DNA from: CAADGV01 sp040290295
GTDB taxonomy: Bacteria; Bacteroidota; Ignavibacteria; UBA10030; UBA6906
Assembly: GCA_040290295.1 (NCBI GenBank)
Contig: PSMW01000039.1
Span: forward strand, 1-25,856
DNA: 25,856 nucleotides
Direction of reading: 5' to 3'
The notes beneath the pieces were generated by a model. It was not told the DNA's origin and did not search any database. It saw only the letters and a list, made by a program, of their open reading frames with translations. This document shows positions 18,152 through 25,852 of the stretch, piece by piece. The stretch's first letter is position 1; the number at the start of each line of letters is the position of its first letter. The translations under genes and the position numbers were made by a program.

Positions 18152-18587
18152 TGCCCTTTCAACGTTTGAACCAGTTGTAACGGAGGCGAGAACGGTACCC
18201 GACTATTCCACGTGGGTGGCAGCAATTGCGCCTGTATCTTCTACAGTGCTTGTTCGAGTAGATGAGCTCACCGACAGAGCACGCGAGATTCTCAGTCGGA
18301 TAAAGTCGTTTTCACGGTTGCGTGAGAACTGGGATAGTTACGGAGCACAGCAACTCTCGAATGTCGCTATACAGAATGCGTTCGCATTCGTCGCAATGGC
18401 TGATCGGTTGCGATTGCCACTTTTTTTTACGGCGCCAGGTCCCGACGGCGAGATTCTCGTAGAATTGCAATCCAGCAACAAATCTATCGAAATCACGTTC
18501 GAGCCAGATGGCACTGCTTTCTACGCGAAATTTATCGGAGTAGATTGTGTTGAAGAAGGCACTCTCGAAGATCAGGCTCTGGATTAA
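18135..18587 (+). CDS. Conserved protein of TIGR04255 cassette (ENWDSYGA motif)
   Basis: A 150-aa soluble protein, intact. N-terminal part with PDYSTWVAAIAP and a helix VDELTDRAREILSRIKSF, then the striking motif RLRENWDSYGA, a helix VAIQNAFAFVAMADRLRLPL, and a beta-rich end GPDGEILVELQSSNKSIEIT. I recall proteins with an ENWDSYGA motif next to TIGR04255 genes, but no named family comes to mind. The start at 18135 lies inside the end of the TIGR04255 gene (17-nt overlap), with AAGGAA 5 nt upstream. Function unknown; the coupled arrangement suggests a joint role. Confidence 0.7.
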   Translation: MTALRNALSTFEPVVTEARTVPDYSTWVAAIAPVSSTVLVRVDELTDRAREILSRIKSFSRLRENWDSYGAQQLSNVAIQNAFAFVAMADRLRLPLFFTAPGPDGEILVELQSSNKSIEITFEPDGTAFYAKFIGVDCVEEGTLEDQALD

Positions 18588-18627
18588 CTGACTAAGTGGC
18601 TCTCGGCGTAAAAACGCTCGCCTTGGA

Positions 18628-18975
18628 GTGGAGACTATTCGACCGGATGATGGGCTTCTGCGCAGGATTCTTGCACTCGACCCTAATTATATCAAGCCGG
18701 ACAATTCGATCTCTTCGCTCGCGTTCAAACCGCGGAGAGTGGACAAGGACGGTCTCTCGGTCGACCTTGAGCGGCTGACGACGCATAGCACAGCAGTTCT
18801 TGATCGGCACAAATTCCGCCTTGCCCGATTGAGGGCGGAAGTTCCGCTCTCACTTGGCCTCCAGTGTATCCACGCTCCACTTCCAAGGAATCCTGCTCAT
18901 TCCTTGATACAGGGAAACTTCACACATTCTGCGCGCAAAGAATTGGCAGCGCGGTCTCAGCTTCTTCGGGTCTGA
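18628..18975 (+). CDS. Third protein of the TIGR04255 cassette
   Basis: A 115-aa frame from a GTG. PDDGLLRRILALDPNYIKPD, SSLAFKPRRVDKDGLSVDLE, RLTTHSTAVLDRHKFRLARL, then RAEVPLSLGLQCIHAPLPRN, PAHSLIQGNF. The text is well ordered and reminds me of small proteins in the same neighbourhood in other genomes (DPN.IKPDG...LSVDL). No catalytic motif is obvious. It starts 40 nt after the preceding stop. The frame is open 36 nt further upstream without ATG, so the GTG start is only probable. Confidence 0.6.
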   Translation: METIRPDDGLLRRILALDPNYIKPDNSISSLAFKPRRVDKDGLSVDLERLTTHSTAVLDRHKFRLARLRAEVPLSLGLQCIHAPLPRNPAHSLIQGNFTHSARKELAARSQLLRV

Positions 18976-18993
18976 TCACTTCCCAATCCCACG

Positions 18994-19637
18994 ATGAACG
19001 ACGATCGCATTACATTACCGACCGGATTTTTCACCGCCCCACAGCAAACACGATTGCAATCTTTACAGGTGGATAGTGTAACCACCATTGGGGATGGAAA
19101 ACTGCTTCAACGCAGAGTATTAGGTTTCCTCTGCTCAACGAAATGTCCCGGCAATATCATCCTTCGAACATACGACTTGGTGAAGCAGTGAAGCGATTCG
19201 GGCATTGTGGTTGTGAGCGGCTTCCACTCTCCCATCGAGAAGGAGTGTCTACGAATTCTGCTGCGCGGTTCTCAGCCGGTGATTGTTTGTCCAGCCCGAT
19301 CGGTGGAAAAAAATGCAGAGTCCCCGCGGATTGGAACAAGGCGCTCGAAGCGGGCAACATGCTCATCCTCTCTGTGTTTTCCAACCGCATTCGACGGCCA
19401 ACACAGCAATCTACTGCATAGCGCAACATGTTCGTCGCAGCCCTTGCGGATACCATCTTCGTCCCGTTTGCTGCTGAGAAAAGCAAAACTCTGGAGTTCG
19501 CCGAGAAACTCCTCGCCACGGAACATCGGGTCGTCACACTTCAGGCAAAGGAAAACGCCCACCTCATTTCCCGCAGTGCAAAAGGAGTGGAGAGTGTTAA
19601 GGAACTGATATCACTGAACTTCACGAGCCTGTTTTGA
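18994..19637 (+). pseudogene. DprA-like Rossmann protein, nonsense codons and a frameshift
   Basis: Pieces of a short DprA/Smf-like protein are in order: KCPGNIILRTYDLVK, then TGA (19189-19191), SDSGIVVVSGFHSPIEKECL, RILLRGSQPVIVCPARSVEK, a frame change at the A7 run 19307-19313, VPADWNKALEAGNMLILSVF, TAG (19419-19421), NMFVAALADTIFVPFAAEKS, KTLEFAEKLLATEHRVVTLQ and the stop at 19637. SGFHSP..KECL and CPAR are the nucleotide-fold core of this group. Classical DprA loads RecA on single-stranded DNA; small DprA-like proteins have unclear roles, some in defence loci. With three lesions this copy is dead. Confidence 0.8.
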
Positions 19638-19649
19638 TTTTCTTCACCC

Positions 19650-19895
19650 ATGTTCACCGTCCTCAAGGCGCACATCGCCAAAATGCTTCGCGTCCTTTGC
19701 GGCTGAAAAATCTAACCGCCAACGCGCAAAGGATCGCAAAGAACGCAAAGAGAAAACTTGCTTGGCGCTCTTTGCGGTTTAAATCCAACCGCCAAGACGC
19801 AAAGAACTCCGCGTCCTTTGCGGTTAAGAACCCGATGTTCACCGTCCTTAAGGCGTACATCGCTAAATCGCTTCGCGGCCGTTGCGGTTGAAAAA
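19650..19895. repeat. Hairpin-repeat cluster with a 61-bp direct repeat
   Basis: Units of the dispersed AACCGC...GCGGTT family lie at about 19676-19895 (for example aaccgccaagacgcaaag and gcgtcctttgcggtt). A 61-bp segment at 19650-19710 recurs at 19835-19895 with 8 mismatches, 185 bp apart; both begin atgttcaccgtcct. It is the largest cluster of the family in the window. Confidence 0.75.
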
Positions 19896-20169
19896 ACACA
19901 GACAACCGCCGAGAAGGCAGGAAGAAGCGGAGGGAGGATTTTTGTTTACGCAGCCCAGGATGGTGGGTTAAAGGAAGATACGGCGGGAGGATGAATGCTC
20001 GTGCGTGTTGTGGTGGTATGGCGAAACCATATAGACCACGCGAGAAGAAGAAAATGCAAATCTGTAACACAGTGACCACGAGTTGTATTCGAAAACTGAG
20101 GTTTGTACCTTGTACGGAAACAAAACCAGAGAGCATCTGGAAAGCATAAAATGCTACAAAGGGACATAG
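19896..20169. other. No gene recognised
   Basis: Open minus-strand frames here have no ribosome site and low-complexity or random composition. Nothing can be assigned. Confidence 0.3.
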
Positions 20170-20692
20170 ATGAACCCAAGAACTGACCTGAAGCGAGAAT
20201 TCCTTCGCCATACTCTCGCTACCCTGGCTTACCGCGGCGGTAAGGTCTTACGCAACGCCCCGGATAACTTTCCCATCGTTTCGAGCGAGCGGGACGACGC
20301 GCACGCCCTGGCAGATTCTGGCTCACGTCGGTGACCTGCTCGATTGGGCGCTCTCAATGGCGAGCGGCACCGAGAAGTGAAACGACGCGACGCCATTGTC
20401 GTGGGAAGAAGAAGTCACGCGATTCTATACCGCACTGAACGCGCTCGACGACTACCTTGCCTCCGACGCTGTTCTTGTTCGTTGCAGCGAACAGATCTTC
20501 CAGGGGCCGTTCGCTGACGTGCTGGCGCATTTTGGACAATTGGCGATGATGCGACGCCTCGCTGGTCAGCCCGTTTGTGGCGAGAACTATGCCGTCGCCG
20601 AAATCCAACTCGGCCGAGTGGGGCCACAACAATCAGCACAGCGGATGGAGTTCGATCGCGAGAATGCGACCGGTCGCATTCTCATGGGATGA
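20170..20692 (+). pseudogene. DinB-like protein, frameshift plus TGA
   Basis: MNPRTDLKREFLRHTLATLA and YRGGKVLRNAPDNF begin at 20170. After NF the frame shifts by one extra base in the CCC at 20272-20274, and continues PSFRASGTTRTPWQILAHVG, DLLDWALSMASGTEK, then TGA (20378-20380), NDATPLSWEEEVTRFYTALN, ADVLAHFGQLAMMRRLAG and GENYAVAEIQLGRVGP. The His in QILAHVGD and the one in VLAHFGQ fit the metal-binding histidines of the DinB four-helix fold. The TGA is likely at a former Trp codon. A corrected reading gives about 173 aa, normal for the group. Confidence 0.75.
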
Positions 20693-20835
20693 GCGTAGTT
20701 CGGCCGTCCAATAGCATAACACAGGAATGCAGCCGTCGAGCAACTGCGCCAGCGTACAATGACACACCGGAGGGTGCGCGTATGTTGCTTGCGACTGATT
20801 CACACCATTAGACGTCAACACTGTGTGGTATCAGA

Positions 20836-20945
20836 ATGGCATATTGGGACATAGCAAAACAATACTTGGACGCATGGAACGCGCACGACGCAGATGCGAT
20901 CGGTAAGACATTCGCCACCAATGGCACATACAGCGATCCCATGTG
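20836..20945 (+). pseudogene. SnoaL/NTF2-like N-terminal fragment
   Basis: MAYWDIAKQYLDAWNAHDAD followed by AIGKTFATNGTYSDP is the typical first helix and strand of SnoaL-like proteins (W..HD...I...F...G.Y.DP). Similarity ends near 20945; the rest of the ~120-residue domain is absent. The frame runs on to about 21057 without resemblance. A truncated remnant facing another remnant on the opposite strand. Confidence 0.65.
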
Positions 20946-21068
20946 GAGCCGATGCGAAGGTTCTGGGCGGAGCTGGGCGACTCTGCCCTCACGAGAGTCT
21001 GCGTTCCTGATCACATCGATCTGCTGTCGGAACCGTGTACCGTCTGCCGCAAGATGAATGACTACGTA

Positions 21069-21219
21069 AGAAATTCCGCCGCCGATGATCGCTCCGATGC
21101 CGAGCATGACCACGTCGAATGATCCGAGCGAGCGCTTCAGATGTCTTCCCCCCTCGCTCCCGAGGTCGGCATCCCGCTGCAACGTGTCGAGATTTTTTTG
21201 GGCGGAAGATGTTGTACAT
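21069..21219 (-). pseudogene. Amino-acid permease (APC) N-terminal fragment
   Basis: MYNIFRPKK starts at 21219. After a T7 run on the plus strand (21193-21199) the frame changes to DTLQRDADLGSEGGRHLKRS, then LGSFDVVMLGIGAIIGGGI, the first membrane segment of APC amino-acid transporters. Similarity stops at about 21070, so eleven further membrane segments are missing. It points toward the SnoaL fragment, with a junction region of about 120 bp between them. Confidence 0.7.
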
Positions 21220-21312
21220 GATCGTGTTTGCTTGTTGTGTCAGGTTGTGGAATTCAGGGAAGGCCTTATAAAGATAGGCCGTTTGTTCTAAGGGTGCAAC
21301 ATGCAGATTTCA

Positions 21313-21343
21313 TTTGTCTGTAACCAAAAGAGGTCGTATCTTG
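21313..21343 (+). promoter_or_regulatory. Possible Bacteroidota-type promoter for dedA
   Basis: TTTG (21313-21316) and TATCTTG (21337-21343) are 20 nt apart, close to the -33 TTTG / -7 TAnnTTTG pattern of Bacteroidota sigma factors. The gap to the GTG start is 25 nt. Pattern match only. Confidence 0.3.
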
Positions 21344-21368
21344 TAGTCACTAACACAGGGGACACACG

Positions 21369-22026
21369 GTGGAATCACTTATCGCTTTGCTGCCACAACT
21401 GCCGACGCTCGAAGGGATCATTGTTTGGGGAGGATATATCGGGCTTTTCGCAATTATCTTCGCTGAAACAGGTTTGCTCATTGGCTTTTTTCTCCCCGGT
21501 GACTCGCTGCTTGTCACGGCGGGCCTCTTTGCCGCCCGCGGACACATGGATATCGTTCTCCTGAACCTTCTGCTGATGGTCGCTGCGATATCTGGAGATG
21601 CGGTTGGATACAACATCGGGCTGCGCGCCGGAAGGACGCTGTTCAACCGTCCACAATCGCGGTTTTTCCGGAAAGACCATCTTGTCAAGACCCAGGAGTT
21701 TTATGAAAAGTACGGCGGGATCACAATCGTCATGGCACGCTTCNNNNNNNNNNNNNNNNNNNNNNNNNNNNNNNNNNNNNNNNNNNNNNNNNNNNNNTGC
21801 CGAAATGAAGTACCGCCGCTTCGCACTCTTCAATATTACAGGCGGCATCGGATGGATTGCGAGCATGACTTTACTGGGATATTCCCTCGGCGTGACGTTC
21901 CCCGGCGTCGTGGAACACATCGAGCTGGTCATCTTCGTTGTCGTCTTCTTGTCTGTTCTCCCGATGATCATCAAATACCTGCAACATGAGCACAAAGCCA
22001 AGCCGTTGGCCGATGAAGAGGCATAG
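21369..22026 (+). CDS. DedA-family membrane protein (interrupted by assembly gap)
   Basis: Inner-membrane DedA/VTT protein; the family is linked to lipid (undecaprenyl phosphate or phosphatidylethanolamine) translocation and proton-coupled transport. The N-terminal part has the GYIGLFAIIFAETGLLIGFF segment and the LPGDSLLVTAGLFAA motif with its conserved Pro-Gly-Asp. KYGGITIVMARF leads into 54 N's, and AEMKYRRFALFNITGGIGWI resumes after them in another frame. The expected RF.P..R motif falls in the gap. The gap is therefore not the written length; 41 bases would fit the family. The C-terminus is a membrane helix plus a charged tail. Start is the GTG at 21369. Confidence 0.9.
21744..21797. other. 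Assembly gap (54 N)
   Basis: Scaffold gap inside dedA. The flanking coding frames differ, so its stated length is an estimate. Confidence 0.99.
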
Positions 22027-22028
22027 GC

Positions 22029-22382
22029 ATGGTCGGGGATTGCTTCTCGCACCTCCAAACGCGGAGCAAGCCGCTTCGCATCGCCATGCTTGGCGCGACA
22101 CTCGCGGCCTTCTGTGCCGTCCAGGACCCCATGCTCGACCGGCACCGGGAAAACGACGGGAGCCATGTCCTCGCCCCGCAACATGATGGCGTGGTTGCCA
22201 TCGTCGTGCAACCCGCGAAATCGCTCATCAGTTTCGCGGTGGCGGTTCTTGATGGCGCAAGTGAACATCGCGGGGGCGCTCTGGGGCGAACGCGATTCCA
22301 CTGTGCTCACCCCTCGTTCCCACTGGAGAAATTCCTCGCATCGTTTCTCGTCTACACGCTCACGACCAGTTCGCCTCTGTAA
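22029..22382 (+). CDS. Hypothetical protein downstream of dedA
   Basis: A 117-codon frame starting 3 nt after the dedA stop. Codons have strong purine-first, G/C-third bias, which favours real coding on this strand. It contains RIAMLGATLAAFCAVQDPML and HDGVVAIVVQPAKSLISFAV. No domain is recognised and no clear ribosome site is visible, though coupling to dedA is possible. An overlapping minus-strand frame is also open, so the gene call is uncertain. Confidence 0.35.
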   Translation: MVGDCFSHLQTRSKPLRIAMLGATLAAFCAVQDPMLDRHRENDGSHVLAPQHDGVVAIVVQPAKSLISFAVAVLDGASEHRGGALGRTRFHCAHPSFPLEKFLASFLVYTLTTSSPL

Positions 22383-22464
22383 GCATTCTTTTTACACGCA
22401 TTTCAGACTGTTATCGGAGAGGAACACCCTCTTCGTTTGTACGTATCATGTGAAAGGCATCGCT

Positions 22465-22584
22465 ATGCCATCGGATCAACCGGTCCAGAAAGAACAGGCG
22501 GGCTGGAAAGTTGCCGTCGGGATAGTCGGATTCATTGCGGGATTGACGGCCCTTCTCATTCTTTTGAAAATGATCATCGGATAG
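22465..22584 (+). CDS. 39-aa single-pass membrane protein
   Basis: MPSDQPVQKEQAGWK is a short charged head, followed by a transmembrane helix (VAVGIVGFIAGLTALLILL) and the tail KMIIG. GAAAGG lies about 7 nt before the ATG. Short membrane peptides of this type occur widely; function unknown. It sits between two DedA-like genes. Confidence 0.55.
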   Translation: MPSDQPVQKEQAGWKVAVGIVGFIAGLTALLILLKMIIG

Positions 22585-22712
22585 CTTTCGGGCACGCCCT
22601 TTCGCGGCCTTTTCCGCCCAACGACGGAAGGGGCCGTTCGTTGTAGCCCATCTCGCTTTGTCGCATCTTCTCATTCAACACGCCGGGACAAGAACAGCAA
22701 CTGACGTAAAGG

Positions 22713-23321
22713 GTGAACTCTCTTTCCGCGATTCTTCGCAGGCTCAAAGACCGGATGGAAATTCTTGCGCAAAAGCCATACGCCACGAGTGCACTGTTCC
22801 TGATCGCGATGATCGAATCCTCTCTTCTTCCCGTTGCTCCCGATCTCTTGTTCGTTCCGCTTTCGGTGTTGCGTCCGCGTCGTTCTCTGATGTATGCGGC
22901 TGTGTGCGTGCTGGGGTCCGTCGGCGGCGCGGTGCTCGGCTATGTGATCGGCTACGGGGTGTTCGAGACGGTTGGGAAAACGATCATTGTTGCGTTCGGG
23001 TGGACCGAAAGTTTTGCCACGGTCGTGCAGAAGTACAACGCCCATGCGTGGTCGGTATTGCTGCTTGCCGGGTTCACGCCGGTTCCCTTTCAGCTCTTTA
23101 CCATAGCGGCGGGTTTCGGCAATGCCGTCGGCTTCACCGTCTTTGTTCTCGCGACAAATGTTGGATGCTCGATCCGGTTCTTTCTGTTTGGAGTGCTCTT
23201 CTTTTTCTTCGGTCCGGTGATTCAGTGTTATGGGTCGAAGTATCTCGGTCGTGCGATGGCGATCGTCGTCCTTCTCATGGTCATCTGGTATGCCGCAACG
23301 AAAACTCTCTTTTCTTTGTAG
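22713..23321 (+). CDS. YqaA/VTT-type membrane protein
   Basis: A 202-aa membrane protein of the DedA/VTT superfamily, YqaA branch. ALFLIAMIESSLLPVAPDLL is the re-entrant-type segment with conserved Glu and Pro. Then come VLGSVGGAVLGYVIGYGVFE, a soluble loop, LLLAGFTPVPFQLFTIAAGF, and two further hydrophobic segments. The GTG at 22713 is the first possible start after an in-frame TAA (22707-22709) and keeps the family-like first helix; an ATG at 22755 would remove it. Substrate unknown. It may act in membrane lipid handling like dedA nearby. Confidence 0.85.
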   Translation: MNSLSAILRRLKDRMEILAQKPYATSALFLIAMIESSLLPVAPDLLFVPLSVLRPRRSLMYAAVCVLGSVGGAVLGYVIGYGVFETVGKTIIVAFGWTESFATVVQKYNAHAWSVLLLAGFTPVPFQLFTIAAGFGNAVGFTVFVLATNVGCSIRFFLFGVLFFFFGPVIQCYGSKYLGRAMAIVVLLMVIWYAATKTLFSL

Positions 23322-23529
23322 AGTCGCCGCTGATGCTGAAAAGAATTATGTAGAAAGAGAATCAAGAATTCATTATATTGAATGCACTTTTAGGTCAATC
23401 TTTCCCGCTCCCGACGGCATATCCCCAAGTTTACCTTTTTCCAACATTGTAGGAGACGGAAGAAGCGGTGCGTTTGCGGAGCGCGGAACGCCCACTCATC
23501 AACATTGCTGAAAGGAGTAAATCCACTCA

Positions 23530-25687
23530 ATGGAACTCAACCTCATCTTAGGCATCAGCGTCCTCGGCTTGCTGTTTGCATGGTGGCTGATCACGGACGT
23601 GATGAAACGGGATACGGGCACGGCAAAGATGCGCGAGATCTCGGACGCCATCAAAGCGGGCGCCGAAGCGTTTCTGCGCCGGCAGAACCGCACGATTCTC
23701 ACGATCGCCGTGGCTCTTGCCGCGCTCATCTACATATTGTATGCGTTCGTGCGGGCGCACAATGAACACGATCCAGCGAGCGCGTCGCAGCTTGCGCTCT
23801 GGACGACGCTCTCCTTCATCCTCGGTGCGCTCTGCTCTGTTGCGGCCGGGTACATGGGAATGTGGACGTCCATTCGCTCGAACATTCGCACGGCCGCAGG
23901 CGCCACCAAGAACATGAACAGCGCGTTGTTGCCGGCGTTGCGCGGTGGCGCGGTGTCGGGCTTCTTCGTTGTCGCCATGAGTTTGTTGGGTGTTGCAGGA
24001 TTGTTCGCAATTGTGAAAGTCGCGGGCGTAACGGACGACGTCACGAAGATTCCGCTACTGATCGTCGGATACGGGTTCGGTGCAAGCCTCGTGGCGCTGT
24101 TTGCCCAGCTTGGCGGCGGCATTTACACGAAGGCGGCGGATGTTGGCGCCGACCTCGTCGGTAAAGTGGAAGCCGGCATTCCCGAAGATGATCCCTGCCG
24201 TGATTGCCGATCTCGTCGGTGACAACGTGGGTGATTGCGCCGGTCGTGGCGCCGACTTGTTCGAATCCACCGCCGCGGAAAACATTGGGGCGATGATTCT
24301 TGCCGCGGGTTTGTACAAGGCGAACCCCGGCGTGTTCAGCCCGGAGCAAATGATGGGCGTCCTCTTGTTCCCTCTCGTTGCCCGCGCCTTTGGTATTCTT
24401 GCCTCGATTGTCGGTATTTTCGTCACGAAAGTGAAGGATGAATCCGAAGACCCGATGAAGGCGTTGAATCGCGGGTATGGCGTCACCTCCGTTCTCGCGA
24501 TTATCGGCTTTTTCATTGCGTCGCGATGGTTGTTGGGCGAACAATACTACTTCAACTTCTTTCTCTGCGGCATGATCGGCGTGCTTACCGCCTTTGCCTT
24601 CGTTCTCATCACACAATACTACACGGAATACCGCTACCGACCGGTCAAGCACATTGCAGAAGCATCACAAACCGGACCGGCAACGAATATCATCGCCGGC
24701 ATTGCGGTCGGTATGGAATCCACAGGCTATCCTGTGCTGGTGATTTCCGCGGCAATCATCGGGGCATATTTCCTCGGCGAGCATTCCGGTCTTACCCATG
24801 CGGGATTGTTCGGCACCGCCGTGGCAACCATGGGGATGTTGGGAACGGCGGCGTTTATTCTTGCCATGGATACGTTCGGGCCGATTACGGATAACGCGGG
24901 CGGCATTGTGGAGATGAGCCAACAGCCGCACGAAATCCGCGAACGCACGGACCGTCTCGATTCGGTCGGCAACACGACCAAGGCATTGACGAAAGGATAT
25001 GCAGTCGGGTCGGCGGCGCTTGCGGCGTTCCTCCTCTTCAGCGCGTATCTGGATGAAGTAAAAGTGTACAAACCGGATTTTTCCGGAACCATTGATTTGA
25101 ACAAGCCCGAGGTCTTCGTCGGCGCGATGTTTGGCGCGGTGCTGGTGTTCATCTTTTCGTCGCTGGCGATCAAAGCCGTGGGCAAAGCCGCGTACTCGAT
25201 CATCAACAATGTCCGCGAGCAGTTCAAGAACAATGCCGGCATCATGCAAGGAACATCCAAGCCGGATTACGGACAATGCGTGGACATTGCCACGAAGGCG
25301 GCGTTGAAAGAAATGGTGGCGCCCGGCATTCTCCCCGTGATTGTTCCCGTGGCGGTGGGTATTATTTTCAAGTGGCTCTACAATGCCGGCGGGCAATCCG
25401 CCCAGGCGGCGAGCGGTGCTGAAGTGGTTGGCGGATTGCTGATGGTTGGAACGATTGTCGGCATTCTCGTTGCGCTTTTCCTCAACAACAGCGGCGGTGC
25501 TTGGGATAACGCCAAGAAGTACATCGAAACAGGCGCGTACGGCGGAAAGAAATCCGACCCCCACAAAGCCTCCGTGGTCGGCGATACGGTCGGCGATCCG
25601 TTCAAAGACACTGCCGGACCGTCACTGCACGTGTTGATCAAACTCCTGAGCACCATTACGTTGGTGCTTGCGCCGCTGTTTATCTAG
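23530..25687 (+). pseudogene. hppA: Membrane-bound proton-pumping pyrophosphatase, split by a frameshift
   Basis: Hydrolyses pyrophosphate and pumps H+ across the membrane. The first part (23530-24222) carries GGGIYTKAADVGADLVGKVE with Asp204, Asp208, Lys212 and Glu214 of the substrate motif, then GIPEDDP. Family members continue RNPAVIAD; here the frame changes at 24193-24196 and the rest (to 25687) reads PAVIADLVGDNVGDCAGRGA. About 8 bases are missing, taking Arg-Asn with them. Everything after is normal: many membrane helices, GNTTKALTKG (Lys at 24980-24982 and the following Thr fit the K+-independent class), and VVGDTVGDPFKDTAGPSLHV. AGGAG lies 12 nt before the ATG. Either a recent null mutation or an assembly error. 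Confidence 0.92.
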
Positions 25688-25697
25688 CAGTCAGAAC

Positions 25698-25823
25698 ATG
25701 AAGATGATCGAGATGGTAAATTTCATGAAGAACCTCGCGTTGATGGGCGCGGCACTAATGATGCTTGCCATCCCTCAGCCCTGGCCATTGAGCCTGCAAG
25801 TCGGGACTCCTCCTGGAGTGTAG
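25698..25823 (+). pseudogene. DoxX-like C-terminal fragment
   Basis: A 41-codon frame: MKMIEMVNFMKNLALMGAAL followed by MMLAIPQPWPLSL. Methionine-rich NFMKNLAL.GA..M is typical of the last membrane helix of DoxX-family proteins, but the first three helices are missing. The stop lies within the following palindrome. Probably a remnant; a read of the upstream DNA shows only hppA. Confidence 0.6.
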
Positions 25824-25852
25824 GACGAGCAGGCTGCTCGTCCTACACTCCA
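25814..25852. repeat. Perfect 19-bp palindrome (REP-like)
   Basis: Arms tggagtgtaggacgagcag (25814-25832) and its exact complement (25834-25852) surround a single base. No T-run follows. The TGTAGG/CCTACA ends recall the palindrome at 5446-5469, which begins at a TGTAGG. It overlaps the end of the DoxX-like fragment. Confidence 0.8.

Noticed and set aside
19650..19895. CRISPR array
   Set aside because: Only two 61-bp copies with 8 mismatches, palindromic units between them, no regular spacers and no cas genes.
19663..20211. 182-codon minus-strand frame
   Set aside because: It crosses the hairpin-repeat cluster and is composed of repeat-derived low-information sequence.
3941..20692. Alternative genetic code or stop-codon readthrough as the cause of the many interrupted genes
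   Set aside because: TAA, TAG and TGA all occur inside genes, together with several frameshifts. katG and icd have no internal stops. A single reassigned codon cannot explain this, although a few TGAs sit at likely Trp positions.
20795..20830. Integron attC-like TTAGACGTCAAC
   Set aside because: No matching partner site, no stem-loop of attC type and no integrase; probably chance.
21375..22310. 311-codon minus-strand frame across dedA
   Set aside because: It runs through the N gap and lies opposite dedA coding sequence; no family resemblance.
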